Shown here piece by piece: positions 17,155-25,130 of a DNA stretch of 32,731 nucleotides (positions are counted from its first letter, which is position 1; every line of letters starts with the position of its first letter). The stretch spans positions 1-32,731 of the forward strand of contig JABZIP010000014.1 of the NCBI GenBank assembly GCA_015258265.1. Direction: 5' to 3'. The translations under genes were made by a program, and so were the position numbers. The notes beneath the pieces were generated by a model that searched no databases, was not told the DNA's origin, and was given only the letters and a program-made list of their open reading frames with translations. The stretch comes from Clostridiales bacterium. Its GTDB lineage: Bacteria > Bacillota > Clostridia > Peptostreptococcales > Anaerovoracaceae.

Positions 17155-17625
17155 ATGGCATTACATATAGTTTTAGTAGAACCGGAGATACCGCCCAATA
17201 CAGGGAATATAGCGAGGAGCTGTACTGCTACAAATACGGTGCTGCATTTGGTAAAACCGCTTGGATTTGATATAAGCGACAAGCAGCTAAAAAGGGCGGG
17301 ACTCGATTATTGGAAATTTTTGAAAAAGGAAATACATGAAAGTTTAGACGAATTTTTGGAAAAATATGGGGATAGACGGTTTTATTTGGCTACAACGAAA
17401 GGTACTTACAATTACGCGGATATAAAGTATCAAGATGAAGATATGCTTATTTTCGGCAAGGAAACGGCAGGTCTTCCGGAGTGGTTTAGAGCAAAATATA
17501 GCGATAGATGTATCCGTATACCGATGAGTGAGGATGTAAGACTCAGATCGTTTAATCTTGCAAATTCTGCTAATATTATTCTTTTCGAGGCGCTTAGGCA
17601 ATTAAATTTTCCTAATTTGGAGTAA
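17155..17625 (+). CDS. trmL: tRNA (cytidine/uridine-34 2'-O)-methyltransferase TrmL
   Basis: A SPOUT-fold methyltransferase that methylates the ribose of the wobble base in certain leucine tRNAs, using S-adenosylmethionine. The 156 residues match TrmL length. Characteristic blocks are the N-terminal EPEIPPNTGNIARSC, FGKETAGLP and the C-terminal knot IPMSEDVRLRSFNLANS. GGGAGG lies 5 bases before the start. A weak promoter-like pair (TTGCCA 17106-17111, TAAAAT 17130-17135) precedes it. Its stop codon sits in the loop of an inverted repeat. Confidence 0.95.
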   Translation: MALHIVLVEPEIPPNTGNIARSCTATNTVLHLVKPLGFDISDKQLKRAGLDYWKFLKKEIHESLDEFLEKYGDRRFYLATTKGTYNYADIKYQDEDMLIFGKETAGLPEWFRAKYSDRCIRIPMSEDVRLRSFNLANSANIILFEALRQLNFPNLE

Positions 17626-17637
17626 AGTCAAATTAGG
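17611..17637 (+). repeat. Inverted repeat spanning the trmL stop codon
   Basis: CCTAATTTG (17611-17619) and CAAATTAGG (17629-17637) are perfect complements around a 9-base loop that contains the trmL stop. No T-run follows, so it is not a standard terminator. It lies 30 bases before the rpoN start, and part of the right arm (AAATTAGGCT) is repeated at the beginning of the rpoN coding region (17670-17679). Confidence 0.55.
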
Positions 17638-17666
17638 CTGCAAAATTATGAAAGGACGAGGAAAGC

Positions 17667-19067
17667 ATGAAATTAGGCTATGAATTAAAAGTTGAACAAT
17701 CGCAAAAACTCGTCATGACACCTGAGCTGATACAGGCAATTCAAATATTACAGTATAATACACAAGAACTGGATGAATTTGTGCAGGAGGAGCTTCTTTC
17801 AAATCCTGTTTTGGAAAAAGCGCCTTTAGATGAGGATGTAAACGGCGAGAACGACAGGCGAGCTGCAGAAACTGAAAATGAGGAAAACTGGGCGTTACAG
17901 GCTGCTCTTGAAGAACAATACGATGATATCAGTTATAAACAACACGACAGTTTTGCAGACAAAAGTAAATTTACATTTGAGCAGTTTGCGGTGTTTGAAG
18001 AAACACTGAAAGAACATTTATTGGAACAGTTAAGACTTGTACAGCTGGGCGCTACCAGTTACAATATCGCAAGTTATATTATCGAATCTTTGGATGACAA
18101 CGGATATATGACTTTGACGGTCGAGGAGCTGATGAAGTATTTCGGCAAGACCGAGGAGAGAATAAAATCTTTGATAAAACTTATTCAGAGTTTCGAACCT
18201 GCAGGAGTTGCGGCAAAGGATTTACGGCAATGTTTGAAATTACAATTAAAACGCAAGGGGTTACTTACCAAGACCATAAGCATAATCATAACGAGTTATT
18301 TGGATGACATAGCGGAGAATCGCTTGAATCAAGTTGCTAGAAAGCTGGGATTAAGTCCGCATGAAGTTCAAAAGGTCAGCGATCTTATCAAAACCCTTGA
18401 GCCTAAGCCGGGGAGAGAATTTGCGAGTGAAACTGCAACGAAATATGTGGTTGCGGATGTGATACTCGAAAAAATAGGAGAAGAGTACGAAATAAGGCTC
18501 AACGAGGAAACTGTACCGCGACTTATGATAAGCTCATATTATGAAAGAGTACAAAAAGAGTCGGGGGGAGATGCTGAGGTTTCCAATTTCTTAACAAACA
18601 GATTAAACTCGGCAGTTTGGCTGATTAAAAGCATAGAGCAACGAAAAAGCACGATTAAGAAAGTGGCAACGGCAATATTTAATCATCAAAAAGATTTTTT
18701 TGATAATGGAGTAAAACATCTAAAACCGCTTACACTTAAGCAAATTGCTCAAGATATAGGTATGCACGAATCTACTGTTAGCAGAACTGTAAACGGAAAG
18801 TATATGCAAACACCTATGGGAATGTTTGAACTCAAGTACTTTTTCTCAAACGGCGCGCCTGTCAGCAATGAGGACAGTTTGGCTACGGAGGGGATTAAAA
18901 GTATAATGCGAGATATAATCGCAAAGGAAAATCCGAATATGCCATATAGCGACCAGTGCCTTTGCGAACTTCTGAAAGAGCACAGTATTGAAATTTCGCG
19001 AAGAACCGTAGCTAAATATAGAGATGAGATGAACATATTGTCCTCATCAAAAAGAAAAAGATTTTGA
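17667..19067 (+). CDS. rpoN: RNA polymerase sigma-54 factor
   Basis: Sigma-54 directs RNA polymerase to -24/-12 promoters and needs an ATP-using activator to open them. The 466 residues contain the three usual parts. The glutamine/leucine-rich activator-binding region I spans 1-50 (LVMTPELIQAIQILQ, LSNPVLE), followed by an acidic linker and the core-binding region. The DNA-binding end has a helix-turn-helix (HESTVSRTVNGKYMQTP, about 368-384) and the RpoN box RRTVAKYR (445-452). All appear intact. It sits 43 bases upstream of pgk on the same strand; neighbours of rpoN in low-GC Firmicutes often include the gap operon. No sigma-54 activator gene and no clear -24/-12 site is in the window. Confidence 0.97.
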   Translation: MKLGYELKVEQSQKLVMTPELIQAIQILQYNTQELDEFVQEELLSNPVLEKAPLDEDVNGENDRRAAETENEENWALQAALEEQYDDISYKQHDSFADKSKFTFEQFAVFEETLKEHLLEQLRLVQLGATSYNIASYIIESLDDNGYMTLTVEELMKYFGKTEERIKSLIKLIQSFEPAGVAAKDLRQCLKLQLKRKGLLTKTISIIITSYLDDIAENRLNQVARKLGLSPHEVQKVSDLIKTLEPKPGREFASETATKYVVADVILEKIGEEYEIRLNEETVPRLMISSYYERVQKESGGDAEVSNFLTNRLNSAVWLIKSIEQRKSTIKKVATAIFNHQKDFFDNGVKHLKPLTLKQIAQDIGMHESTVSRTVNGKYMQTPMGMFELKYFFSNGAPVSNEDSLATEGIKSIMRDIIAKENPNMPYSDQCLCELLKEHSIEISRRTVAKYRDEMNILSSSKRKRF

Positions 19068-19110
19068 CAAAATAAATTTTTAAACACAATACTAAATTAA
19101 GGAGAGCGAA

Positions 19111-20295
19111 ATGAAGAAGACGGTAAGGGATATAGCTGTTAGCGGAAAAAGGGTACTGGTGCGTTGCGACTTTAATGTACCTCTAAAGGACGGAAAAATC
19201 ACGGATGACAAACGAATAAGGGCGGCACTACCTACAATTCAGTATTTGATTGATAACGATGCAAAGGTGATATTGATTTCACATTTGGGACGACCTAAGG
19301 GAGAGTATGATCCGTCTGCAAGTCTTGCACCTGTTGCAAAAAGGCTATCGGAACTTTTGGGACAAAAGGTCGAATTTTTCGAGTCTAAGGCGGTTGTTGA
19401 TTCGAACGTGCGAGAAAAAGTTAACGCTATGAAGCCTAAAGATGTAGCGCTTCTCGAAAATGTAAGATTCAGAAAAGAGGAAACCAAAAACGAAGAGACT
19501 TTTTCTGAAGAGCTTGCACTGATAGCTGATATATTTGTAAATGATGCGTTCGGAACGGCGCATCGTGCACATTCTTCAACCGTTGGAGTTACAAGTTTCT
19601 TGCCGAGTGTTTCGGGATTTCTGATAGAAAAAGAGTTGGAATTTTTAGGCTCAAGTCTTGACAATCCTAAAAAACCGTTTGTTGCGGTTTTGGGAGGTTC
19701 TAAAGTTTCGGATAAGATTTTGCTGATAGAACGATTGATGGAAAAAGCGGACAGTATTATAATCGGCGGAGGTATGGCATATACTTTCTTAAAGGCGATA
19801 GGAGAGCCTATCGGGAAATCCATATTGGATGAAGCGAGCTTGGGGCTTGCGGGAGATTTGCTGAGAAAAGCTGAAGAAAAACATGTCAAAATATTATTAC
19901 CGATAGATACGGTGGCGGCAAGCGAATTTTCAAACGATGCCGATATTAAAACTGTCGATGCAAAGGATATGCCGGACGATTACATGGGACTTGATATAGG
20001 ACCGAAGACCGCAAAGATGTTTGCAGAAGAAATAAAAAATGCGAAAACCGTTCTATGGAACGGACCTATGGGCGTGTTTGAAATGAAAAATTTTGAAGCG
20101 GGTACACGCGCAGTCGCAAAGGCAATGCAGGAATGTGGCGGTATCACAGTAATTGGCGGAGGAGATTCTGCGGCGGCAATAGCGCAGTTTGGAATGCAGG
20201 AGGGCATTACGCACATATCTACCGGTGGAGGAGCCTCTCTTGAATATTTGGAGGGTAAGTTGCTTCCGGGAGTTGCCGTGCTTTTAGATAAATAA
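19111..20295 (+). CDS. pgk: Phosphoglycerate kinase
   Basis: Pgk moves a phosphate from 1,3-bisphosphoglycerate to ADP, the first ATP-yielding step of lower glycolysis. The 394 residues are normal for a bacterial monomer. N-domain substrate-binding residues are in VRCDFNVPL and ISHLGRPKG; the C-domain nucleotide site is in GGSKVSDK and the C-terminal GGGDSAAA, then STGGGASLEYLEG. AAGGAGAG lies about 5 bases before the start. It lies 43 bases after rpoN and 23 bases before tpiA; no promoter is evident in either gap. The gap gene that normally precedes pgk is absent here. Confidence 0.98.
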   Translation: MKKTVRDIAVSGKRVLVRCDFNVPLKDGKITDDKRIRAALPTIQYLIDNDAKVILISHLGRPKGEYDPSASLAPVAKRLSELLGQKVEFFESKAVVDSNVREKVNAMKPKDVALLENVRFRKEETKNEETFSEELALIADIFVNDAFGTAHRAHSSTVGVTSFLPSVSGFLIEKELEFLGSSLDNPKKPFVAVLGGSKVSDKILLIERLMEKADSIIIGGGMAYTFLKAIGEPIGKSILDEASLGLAGDLLRKAEEKHVKILLPIDTVAASEFSNDADIKTVDAKDMPDDYMGLDIGPKTAKMFAEEIKNAKTVLWNGPMGVFEMKNFEAGTRAVAKAMQECGGITVIGGGDSAAAIAQFGMQEGITHISTGGGASLEYLEGKLLPGVAVLLDK

Positions 20296-20318
20296 ATATT
20301 AAGGAGAAGATACAGGTA

Positions 20319-21098
20319 ATGCGAAAAAAATTGATGGTTGCAAATTGGAAGATGCACAAGACCATAAAAGAGGCGGAAGAGTTCGTTTTTGAGTTCAACA
20401 AATTGATTAAACAGCATGGGCTTAAGGACTGTGCTGATATAGCAATCTGCGCACCTTATTTGCAGCTTGCGACTCTTAGGGAAGCGTATCCAAGTGAAGA
20501 CGGAATAGTTAGAATCGGGGCACAGAATATGCATTTTGAAAAGCAAGGGGCTTATACAGGGGAAATATCGGCGGATATGCTTGTAGAACTTGCTATCGAC
20601 TACTGCATCGTAGGACATTCGGAGAGGCGTGAGTATTTCGGTGAAACTGATGAAATGATTGCGAAAAAGCTCGCTTCTGCGCTTGAGTCAAACATTCGTC
20701 CGATATTGTGTGTAGGCGAGAACTTAGCACAAAGAGAGGCGGGAGAAGCGTTTACAGTGGTGGAAAAACAGCTGAAAGCTGATTTATCAAAAATTTCAGC
20801 AGCGGATGCGATGCACATCGTTATTGCGTATGAACCTATATGGGCGATAGGAACGGGCAAAACTGCGACTGCTGATGAAGCTGAAGAAATGTGTAAGTTC
20901 ATAAGAAACACAGTTAAAGAAATGTTTGATGAAAAAATATCGGAAAACATAATAATTCAATATGGCGGAAGCGTAAACACGCAAAATGTTAAAGAATTGA
21001 TGGAAAAAGAAAATATTGACGGGGGACTTATCGGTGGGGCAAGTTTGAAAGCTGACAGCTTTTATGCTTTGATAAGTTACGCACGAGATAAGGAGTAA
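20319..21098 (+). CDS. tpiA: Triosephosphate isomerase
   Basis: Interconverts dihydroxyacetone phosphate and glyceraldehyde-3-phosphate. The 259 residues are slightly longer than the usual 250. Catalytic residues are visible: the lysine in ANWKMHKT, the histidine in IVGHSERREYF and the glutamate in AYEPIWAIGTG, followed by the phosphate-gripping loop and GGSVN. AAGGAGA precedes the start by about 12 bases. It ends 3 bases before eno, so the two are surely co-transcribed. A phosphoglycerate mutase gene, often found between tpiA and eno, is missing. Confidence 0.98.
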   Translation: MRKKLMVANWKMHKTIKEAEEFVFEFNKLIKQHGLKDCADIAICAPYLQLATLREAYPSEDGIVRIGAQNMHFEKQGAYTGEISADMLVELAIDYCIVGHSERREYFGETDEMIAKKLASALESNIRPILCVGENLAQREAGEAFTVVEKQLKADLSKISAADAMHIVIAYEPIWAIGTGKTATADEAEEMCKFIRNTVKEMFDEKISENIIIQYGGSVNTQNVKELMEKENIDGGLIGGASLKADSFYALISYARDKE

Positions 21099-21101
21099 AA
21101 A

Positions 21102-22400
21102 ATGAGTATGCCGTTTATTGAAGATGTTATAGCAAGAGAAGTTTTGGATTCAAGGGGAAATCCGACAGTTGAAGTTGAGATACACTTGGAAGACGGAAGC
21201 ATGGGCAGAGCAATTGTACCGTCAGGAGCTTCGACAGGGGTTCACGAGGCTTTGGAACTTCGTGACGGAGATAAGACGAGGTATCTGGGAAAGGGAACTT
21301 TGAAGGCTGTAGAAAATGTGAATACGGAAATTGCCGATGCAATTGTAGGATATAATGTGTTTGATCAGGTTGGTCTTGATAAGCTATTAATCGAACTTGA
21401 CGGCACATATAATAAAGGCAGATTGGGTGCGAACGCGATACTCGGGGTATCGCTTGCAGCAGCCGATGCAGCGGCTAACAGCTTGGGATTGCCGCTATTT
21501 CAGTATTTGGGCGGTGTAAATGCGAAGCTGCTGCCTACGCCGATGATGAACATATTAAACGGCGGTTCGCACGCAGACAATACTGTAGATTTTCAGGAAT
21601 TTATGGTGATGCCGGTTGGAGCTTCCTCTTTTACAGAAGCTGTAAGGATGGGAGCGGAGGTTTTCCATTCACTCAAAGCGGTACTTAAGGAAAAGGGACT
21701 TAGTACTGCTGTTGGCGACGAGGGAGGTTTTGCTCCGAATTTGTCGTCAAACGAAGAAGCTATACAGGTAATACTTGAAGCTGTTAAGAAAGCAGGGTAT
21801 GAGCCTGCCAAAGACATCAAATTGGCACTTGATGTTGCTGCAAGCGAGTTTTACGATGAAACAAGCAGAAAATACAAGCTGACAGGGGAAGGTAAAGAAA
21901 AGACTGCATATGAAATGATAGAATATTATGAAAATCTGATTGCAAAATATCCTGTGATTTCAATTGAGGACGGACTTGCTGAGGACGACTGGGAAGGTTG
22001 GGCAAAGTTGACTCAAAAGCTCGGCAAAAAAATCCAACTGGTGGGCGATGATTTATTTGTTACAAATACGGAAAGATTGAAGAAAGGAATAGAGCAATAT
22101 GTTGCAAATTCAATATTGATAAAGGTAAATCAGATAGGAACCGTTACAGAAACACTTGATGCAATAGAAATGGCGAAAAAAGCGGGGTATACGGCGATAG
22201 TATCTCATAGAAGCGGCGAGAGCGAGGATGTTACAATTGCAGATTTAGCTGTAGCTGTGAATACAGGGCAAATCAAAACAGGTTCACTTTCCAGAACAGA
22301 CAGAATCGCGAAGTACAATCAGCTTTTGAGAATAGACGAACTTTTGGGAGATACCGCGATATATGCAGGTACGGATGCATTCTACAATTTGAGTAAGTAA
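21102..22400 (+). CDS. eno: Enolase
   Basis: Converts 2-phosphoglycerate to phosphoenolpyruvate with magnesium. The 432 residues match the family. Landmarks are the mobile loop GASTGVHEA, NGGSHADN, the catalytic GDEGG, metal ligands in ALDVAASEF, SIEDGLAEDDW and VGDDLFVTN, the catalytic lysine in LIKVNQIGT and the SHRSGE signature. The ribosome site AAGGAG overlaps the tpiA stop. The last gene of the rpoN-pgk-tpiA-eno run; no T-rich terminator follows before the secG promoter. Confidence 0.98.
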   Translation: MSMPFIEDVIAREVLDSRGNPTVEVEIHLEDGSMGRAIVPSGASTGVHEALELRDGDKTRYLGKGTLKAVENVNTEIADAIVGYNVFDQVGLDKLLIELDGTYNKGRLGANAILGVSLAAADAAANSLGLPLFQYLGGVNAKLLPTPMMNILNGGSHADNTVDFQEFMVMPVGASSFTEAVRMGAEVFHSLKAVLKEKGLSTAVGDEGGFAPNLSSNEEAIQVILEAVKKAGYEPAKDIKLALDVAASEFYDETSRKYKLTGEGKEKTAYEMIEYYENLIAKYPVISIEDGLAEDDWEGWAKLTQKLGKKIQLVGDDLFVTNTERLKKGIEQYVANSILIKVNQIGTVTETLDAIEMAKKAGYTAIVSHRSGESEDVTIADLAVAVNTGQIKTGSLSRTDRIAKYNQLLRIDELLGDTAIYAGTDAFYNLSK

Positions 22401-22430
22401 AAAAGTTTAGTGGAGAATTTCTAAAAAAAC

Positions 22431-22459
22431 TTGAAACTCGATATCTTTTGTGGTATCAT
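22431..22459 (+). promoter_or_regulatory. Promoter of secG with extended -10
   Basis: TTGAAA (22431-22436) and TATCAT (22454-22459) are 17 bases apart, and a TG at 22451-22452 gives an extended -10. This also shows that the in-frame TTG at 22431 is promoter sequence, not a start codon. Confidence 0.7.
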
Positions 22460-22490
22460 TAAGCGGTCAGACTTAAGAGGAGGTGAACAT

Positions 22491-22721
22491 ATGAAAACAG
22501 GGCTTATGGTTCTTCTTGCGATTGCAAGTATAATATTGATTGCCAGTGTACTTTTACAGTCCGGAAACAGCGCAGGACTTTCGGGTTCAATCGGCGGTGG
22601 AGCTGAACAGCTTTTCGGTAAGAAAAAAAGTAAGGGTTACGAGGCTGTATTGAACAAAATAACTACAGCAGCCGCAGTTTGTTTTATCGTTATATCTTTG
22701 GCTCTTGTAGCTATGGAGTAG
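22491..22721 (+). CDS. secG: Protein translocase subunit SecG
   Basis: SecG is the small, non-essential part of the SecYEG export channel. The ATG at 22491 follows GAGGAGGTG by 5 bases and gives 76 residues, typical of the family. Two membrane segments are visible (about 3-22 and 53-73), joined by a Gly/Ser-rich loop with SGNSAGLSGSIGGGAEQLFGKKK, the most conserved SecG feature. secG commonly follows eno in Firmicutes, often with rnr and smpB after it; here the next gene is hppA. Confidence 0.93.
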   Translation: MKTGLMVLLAIASIILIASVLLQSGNSAGLSGSIGGGAEQLFGKKKSKGYEAVLNKITTAAAVCFIVISLALVAME

Positions 22722-22782
22722 GCGATAATCGGGTTAACTATATAATAGGTTAGAAATAATCGTTGTTATATAAATTTAAATA

Positions 22783-22803
22783 GCACGAGCGTTATTCTTG
22801 TGC
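22783..22803 (+). repeat. Hairpin in the hppA leader
   Basis: GCACGAG (22783-22789) can pair with CTTGTGC (22797-22803) over 7 bp with one G-U, just 8 bases ahead of the AGGAGG of hppA. No T-run follows. It could affect translation, but this is speculative. Confidence 0.3.
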
Positions 22804-22823
22804 ACAAAAATAGGAGGAATTAT

Positions 22824-24863
22824 ATGGAATCACAGATTCAGCTGCTGATATATCTTGTCCCTGCTTGTGCGGCACTTGCACTTATAGTGGCATATGCACT
22901 TGCAAAGTGGATAAGTAATGTCGATAGCGGCAACGAAAGAATGAAGGAAATCTCAGGTTATATTCACGAAGGTGCTATGGCGTTTTTGAAGCGTGAATAC
23001 AAGACAATGGTTTTCGTAATAGTAGCATTATTTTTACTAATCGGTATAGGAATTGGAAACTGGATAACAGCAGTTATGTATTTGGTAGGAGCACTATTAT
23101 CTGTACTTGCAGGATATTTCGGTATGGCTGTTGCTACAAAGGGAAATGTTAGAACTGCAAATGCTGCTATGGAATCCGGAATGGTAAAAGCTCTCAAGGT
23201 AGCTTTCAGATCAGGTGCTGTAATGGGACTTTGTGTTACAGGACTTGGACTTTTAGGTCTTGGAATAGTGTTTGTAATCATGGGAATCGAAGCGGATAAG
23301 GTAATCACAGGATTTTCTCTTGGAGCTTCTTCTATGGCACTTTTCGGTCGTGTAGGTGGCGGTATATATACTAAGGCTGCCGATGTAGGAGCTGACCTTG
23401 TAGGTAAAGTTGAGGCGGGAATCCCTGAGGACGATCCTAGAAACCCTGCTGTAATCGCAGACAATGTAGGCGATAACGTAGGAGATGTGGCAGGTATGGG
23501 GTCAGACCTTTTCGAATCATATGTAGGCTCTATAGTTTCTGCTATCATTCTTGCAGTAATCATTCCGACAGTTGTACCTACAATCGGTTCCGAGTTTGCA
23601 CTCGATCCTTTGATGGGTTCTGTGTTCCCGCTTGTACTTTCAGCTGTAGGTATACTTGCTTCAATCATAGGAATTATGTTTGTTCGCGGAAGCGAGGGTG
23701 GAAACCCTGCTAATGCTCTAAATGCAGGTACTTATGTAAGCGGAATTATAGTTATCATAGCTTCGTTTGTTTTGAGTAAAGCTATGCTTGGTACTTACAA
23801 CCCTGCGATTGCTATTATTGCAGGACTTGTAGTAGGTCTTGCAATCGGAAAGATAACAGAGGTTTATACGTCCGGAGATTATAAACATGTACAGAAGATT
23901 GCCGAGCAGTCGCAAACAGGAGCTGCTACAACAATCATTTCAGGACTTGGCGTTGGTATGATGTCAACTTTGTGGCCAATTGTATTTGTAGCTGTTGGAA
24001 TTTTGCTGGCAAATGCATTTGCAGGGCTATACGGTATAGCACTTGCTGCAGTTGGTATGCTTTCAACTACAGCTATGACAGTTGCTGTTGATGCTTACGG
24101 TCCTGTATCCGACAATGCAGGCGGAATCGCAGAAATGTGCGAACTCCCTCACGAAGTAAGAGAAATTACAGATAAGCTGGATGCAGTTGGTAACACTACA
24201 GCGGCTATAGGTAAAGGATTTGCTATCGGTTCTGCGGCTTTGACAGCGCTTGCACTATTTGCTTCATATTCGCAAGTTGCAAGATTAGAGCAGATTAGCT
24301 TGCTCGATCCGCTTGTAATTGCAGGTCTGTTTATAGGAGCTATGCTTCCGTTCATGTTCTCTGCTATGACTATGAATTCAGTAGGTAAGGCAGCTAACGA
24401 TATGATTGAAGAAGTTAGAAGACAGTTCAGAGAAGACAAGGGTATCATGGAAGGAACTTCTAAACCTGATTATGCAAGATGCGTTGATATTTCAACAAAA
24501 GCGGCCCTTAAAGAAATGGTTGCACCGGGACTTCTTGCTATTGCGGCACCTCTGTTCGTAGGTATAGTTTTGGGTACTGAGGCTCTTGGAGGAATGCTTG
24601 CAGGAGCACTTTCAGCAGGTGTACTTTTAGCTATCATGATGGCTAATGCAGGCGGAGCATGGGATAATGCTAAGAAATATATCGAAGAGGGACACTACGG
24701 CGGAAAAGGTTCCGAACCTCACAAAGCTGCGGTAGTTGGAGATACTGTAGGAGATCCGTTCAAAGATACATCAGGTCCTTCAATCAACATTTTGATTAAG
24801 CTGATGACTATAGTAGCAGTAGTATTTGCACCTCTGTTTGTATCAATCGGCGGATTGCTTTAG
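22824..24863 (+). CDS. hppA: K+-dependent membrane pyrophosphatase (ion-pumping)
   Basis: A membrane-embedded pump that splits pyrophosphate to move Na+ or H+ across the membrane. The ATG at 22824 follows AGGAGG by 6 bases and gives 679 residues with about 15-16 hydrophobic segments. The substrate site is intact: D-x7-K-x-E at 187-197 (DVGADLVGKVE), EDDPRNPAVIADNVGDNVGD, and the C-terminal DTVGDPFKDTSGPS. The K+-dependence marker reads GNTTAAIGKGF with Ala at residue 460; K+-independent enzymes have Lys there. K+-dependent types are mostly Na+ pumps, but Na+ versus H+ is not settled by this alone. It is common in anaerobes, where pyrophosphate is an energy source. Confidence 0.96.
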   Translation: MESQIQLLIYLVPACAALALIVAYALAKWISNVDSGNERMKEISGYIHEGAMAFLKREYKTMVFVIVALFLLIGIGIGNWITAVMYLVGALLSVLAGYFGMAVATKGNVRTANAAMESGMVKALKVAFRSGAVMGLCVTGLGLLGLGIVFVIMGIEADKVITGFSLGASSMALFGRVGGGIYTKAADVGADLVGKVEAGIPEDDPRNPAVIADNVGDNVGDVAGMGSDLFESYVGSIVSAIILAVIIPTVVPTIGSEFALDPLMGSVFPLVLSAVGILASIIGIMFVRGSEGGNPANALNAGTYVSGIIVIIASFVLSKAMLGTYNPAIAIIAGLVVGLAIGKITEVYTSGDYKHVQKIAEQSQTGAATTIISGLGVGMMSTLWPIVFVAVGILLANAFAGLYGIALAAVGMLSTTAMTVAVDAYGPVSDNAGGIAEMCELPHEVREITDKLDAVGNTTAAIGKGFAIGSAALTALALFASYSQVARLEQISLLDPLVIAGLFIGAMLPFMFSAMTMNSVGKAANDMIEEVRRQFREDKGIMEGTSKPDYARCVDISTKAALKEMVAPGLLAIAAPLFVGIVLGTEALGGMLAGALSAGVLLAIMMANAGGAWDNAKKYIEEGHYGGKGSEPHKAAVVGDTVGDPFKDTSGPSINILIKLMTIVAVVFAPLFVSIGGLL

Positions 24864-24887
24864 TTTTAAAAAATTAAATTATGAATA

Positions 24888-24991
24888 TTCTTCAGGGCAG
24901 GGTGAGATTCCCGACCGGTGGTATAGTCCACGAGCGAAAGCTGATCCGGTGAGATTCCGGAACCGACAGTATAGTCTGGATGGGAGAAGAA
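24888..24991 (+). promoter_or_regulatory. FMN riboswitch (RFN element)
   Basis: The conserved RFN blocks are in order: TTCAGGGCAGGGTGAGATTC, CCGACCGGTGG, then CTGATCCGGTGAGATTCCGG, CCGACAGT, AGTCTGGATGGGAGAAGA. The closing P1 stem pairs TTCTTC (24888-24893) with GAAGAA (24986-24991). FMN binding is expected to lower expression of the rib genes 140 bases downstream. It follows hppA by 24 bases; no convincing promoter between them is visible. Confidence 0.97.
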
Positions 24992-25046
24992 AAGTTTTGG
25001 TAGAAAAGACAGTTTGCGTATGCTAATACTTTTTAAACCTTAAAAT

Positions 25047-25077
25047 AAAGGCCTTGAAAGAAATTTCAAGGCTTTTT
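25047..25077 (+). terminator. Riboswitch-controlled terminator before ribD
   Basis: GCCTTGAAA (25051-25059) pairs perfectly with TTTCAAGGC (25064-25072) around a GAAA loop, followed by TTTTT. It lies between the FMN aptamer and the ribD ribosome site, the expected place for an FMN-responsive attenuator. AAAAGT (24990-24995), overlapping the 3' arm of P1, can pair with ACTTTT (25028-25033), but a clear antiterminator that breaks the terminator stem is not obvious. Confidence 0.9.
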
Positions 25078-25130
25078 AAATTTTTTGGTTTCGAGATAAT
25101 AAAAAAATATATAGCAAGGAGGTGAAATGT

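Noticed and set aside
19068..19110. Sigma-54 (-24/-12) promoter before pgk
   Set aside because: No GG/GC pair with correct spacing is present in the gap.
22404..22432. Terminator after eno
   Set aside because: Only a 5-bp stem with no T-run on the + strand; overlaps the secG -35 box.
22964..23668. Long antisense frame (234 codons) opposite hppA
   Set aside because: Low-complexity Pro/Ser/Thr/Ile composition produced by the mirror of a membrane protein gene.
25122..25130. GTG start of ribD at 25122 or ATG at 25127
   Set aside because: The GTG lies within the ribosome binding site and the ATG is out of frame, stopping after three codons.
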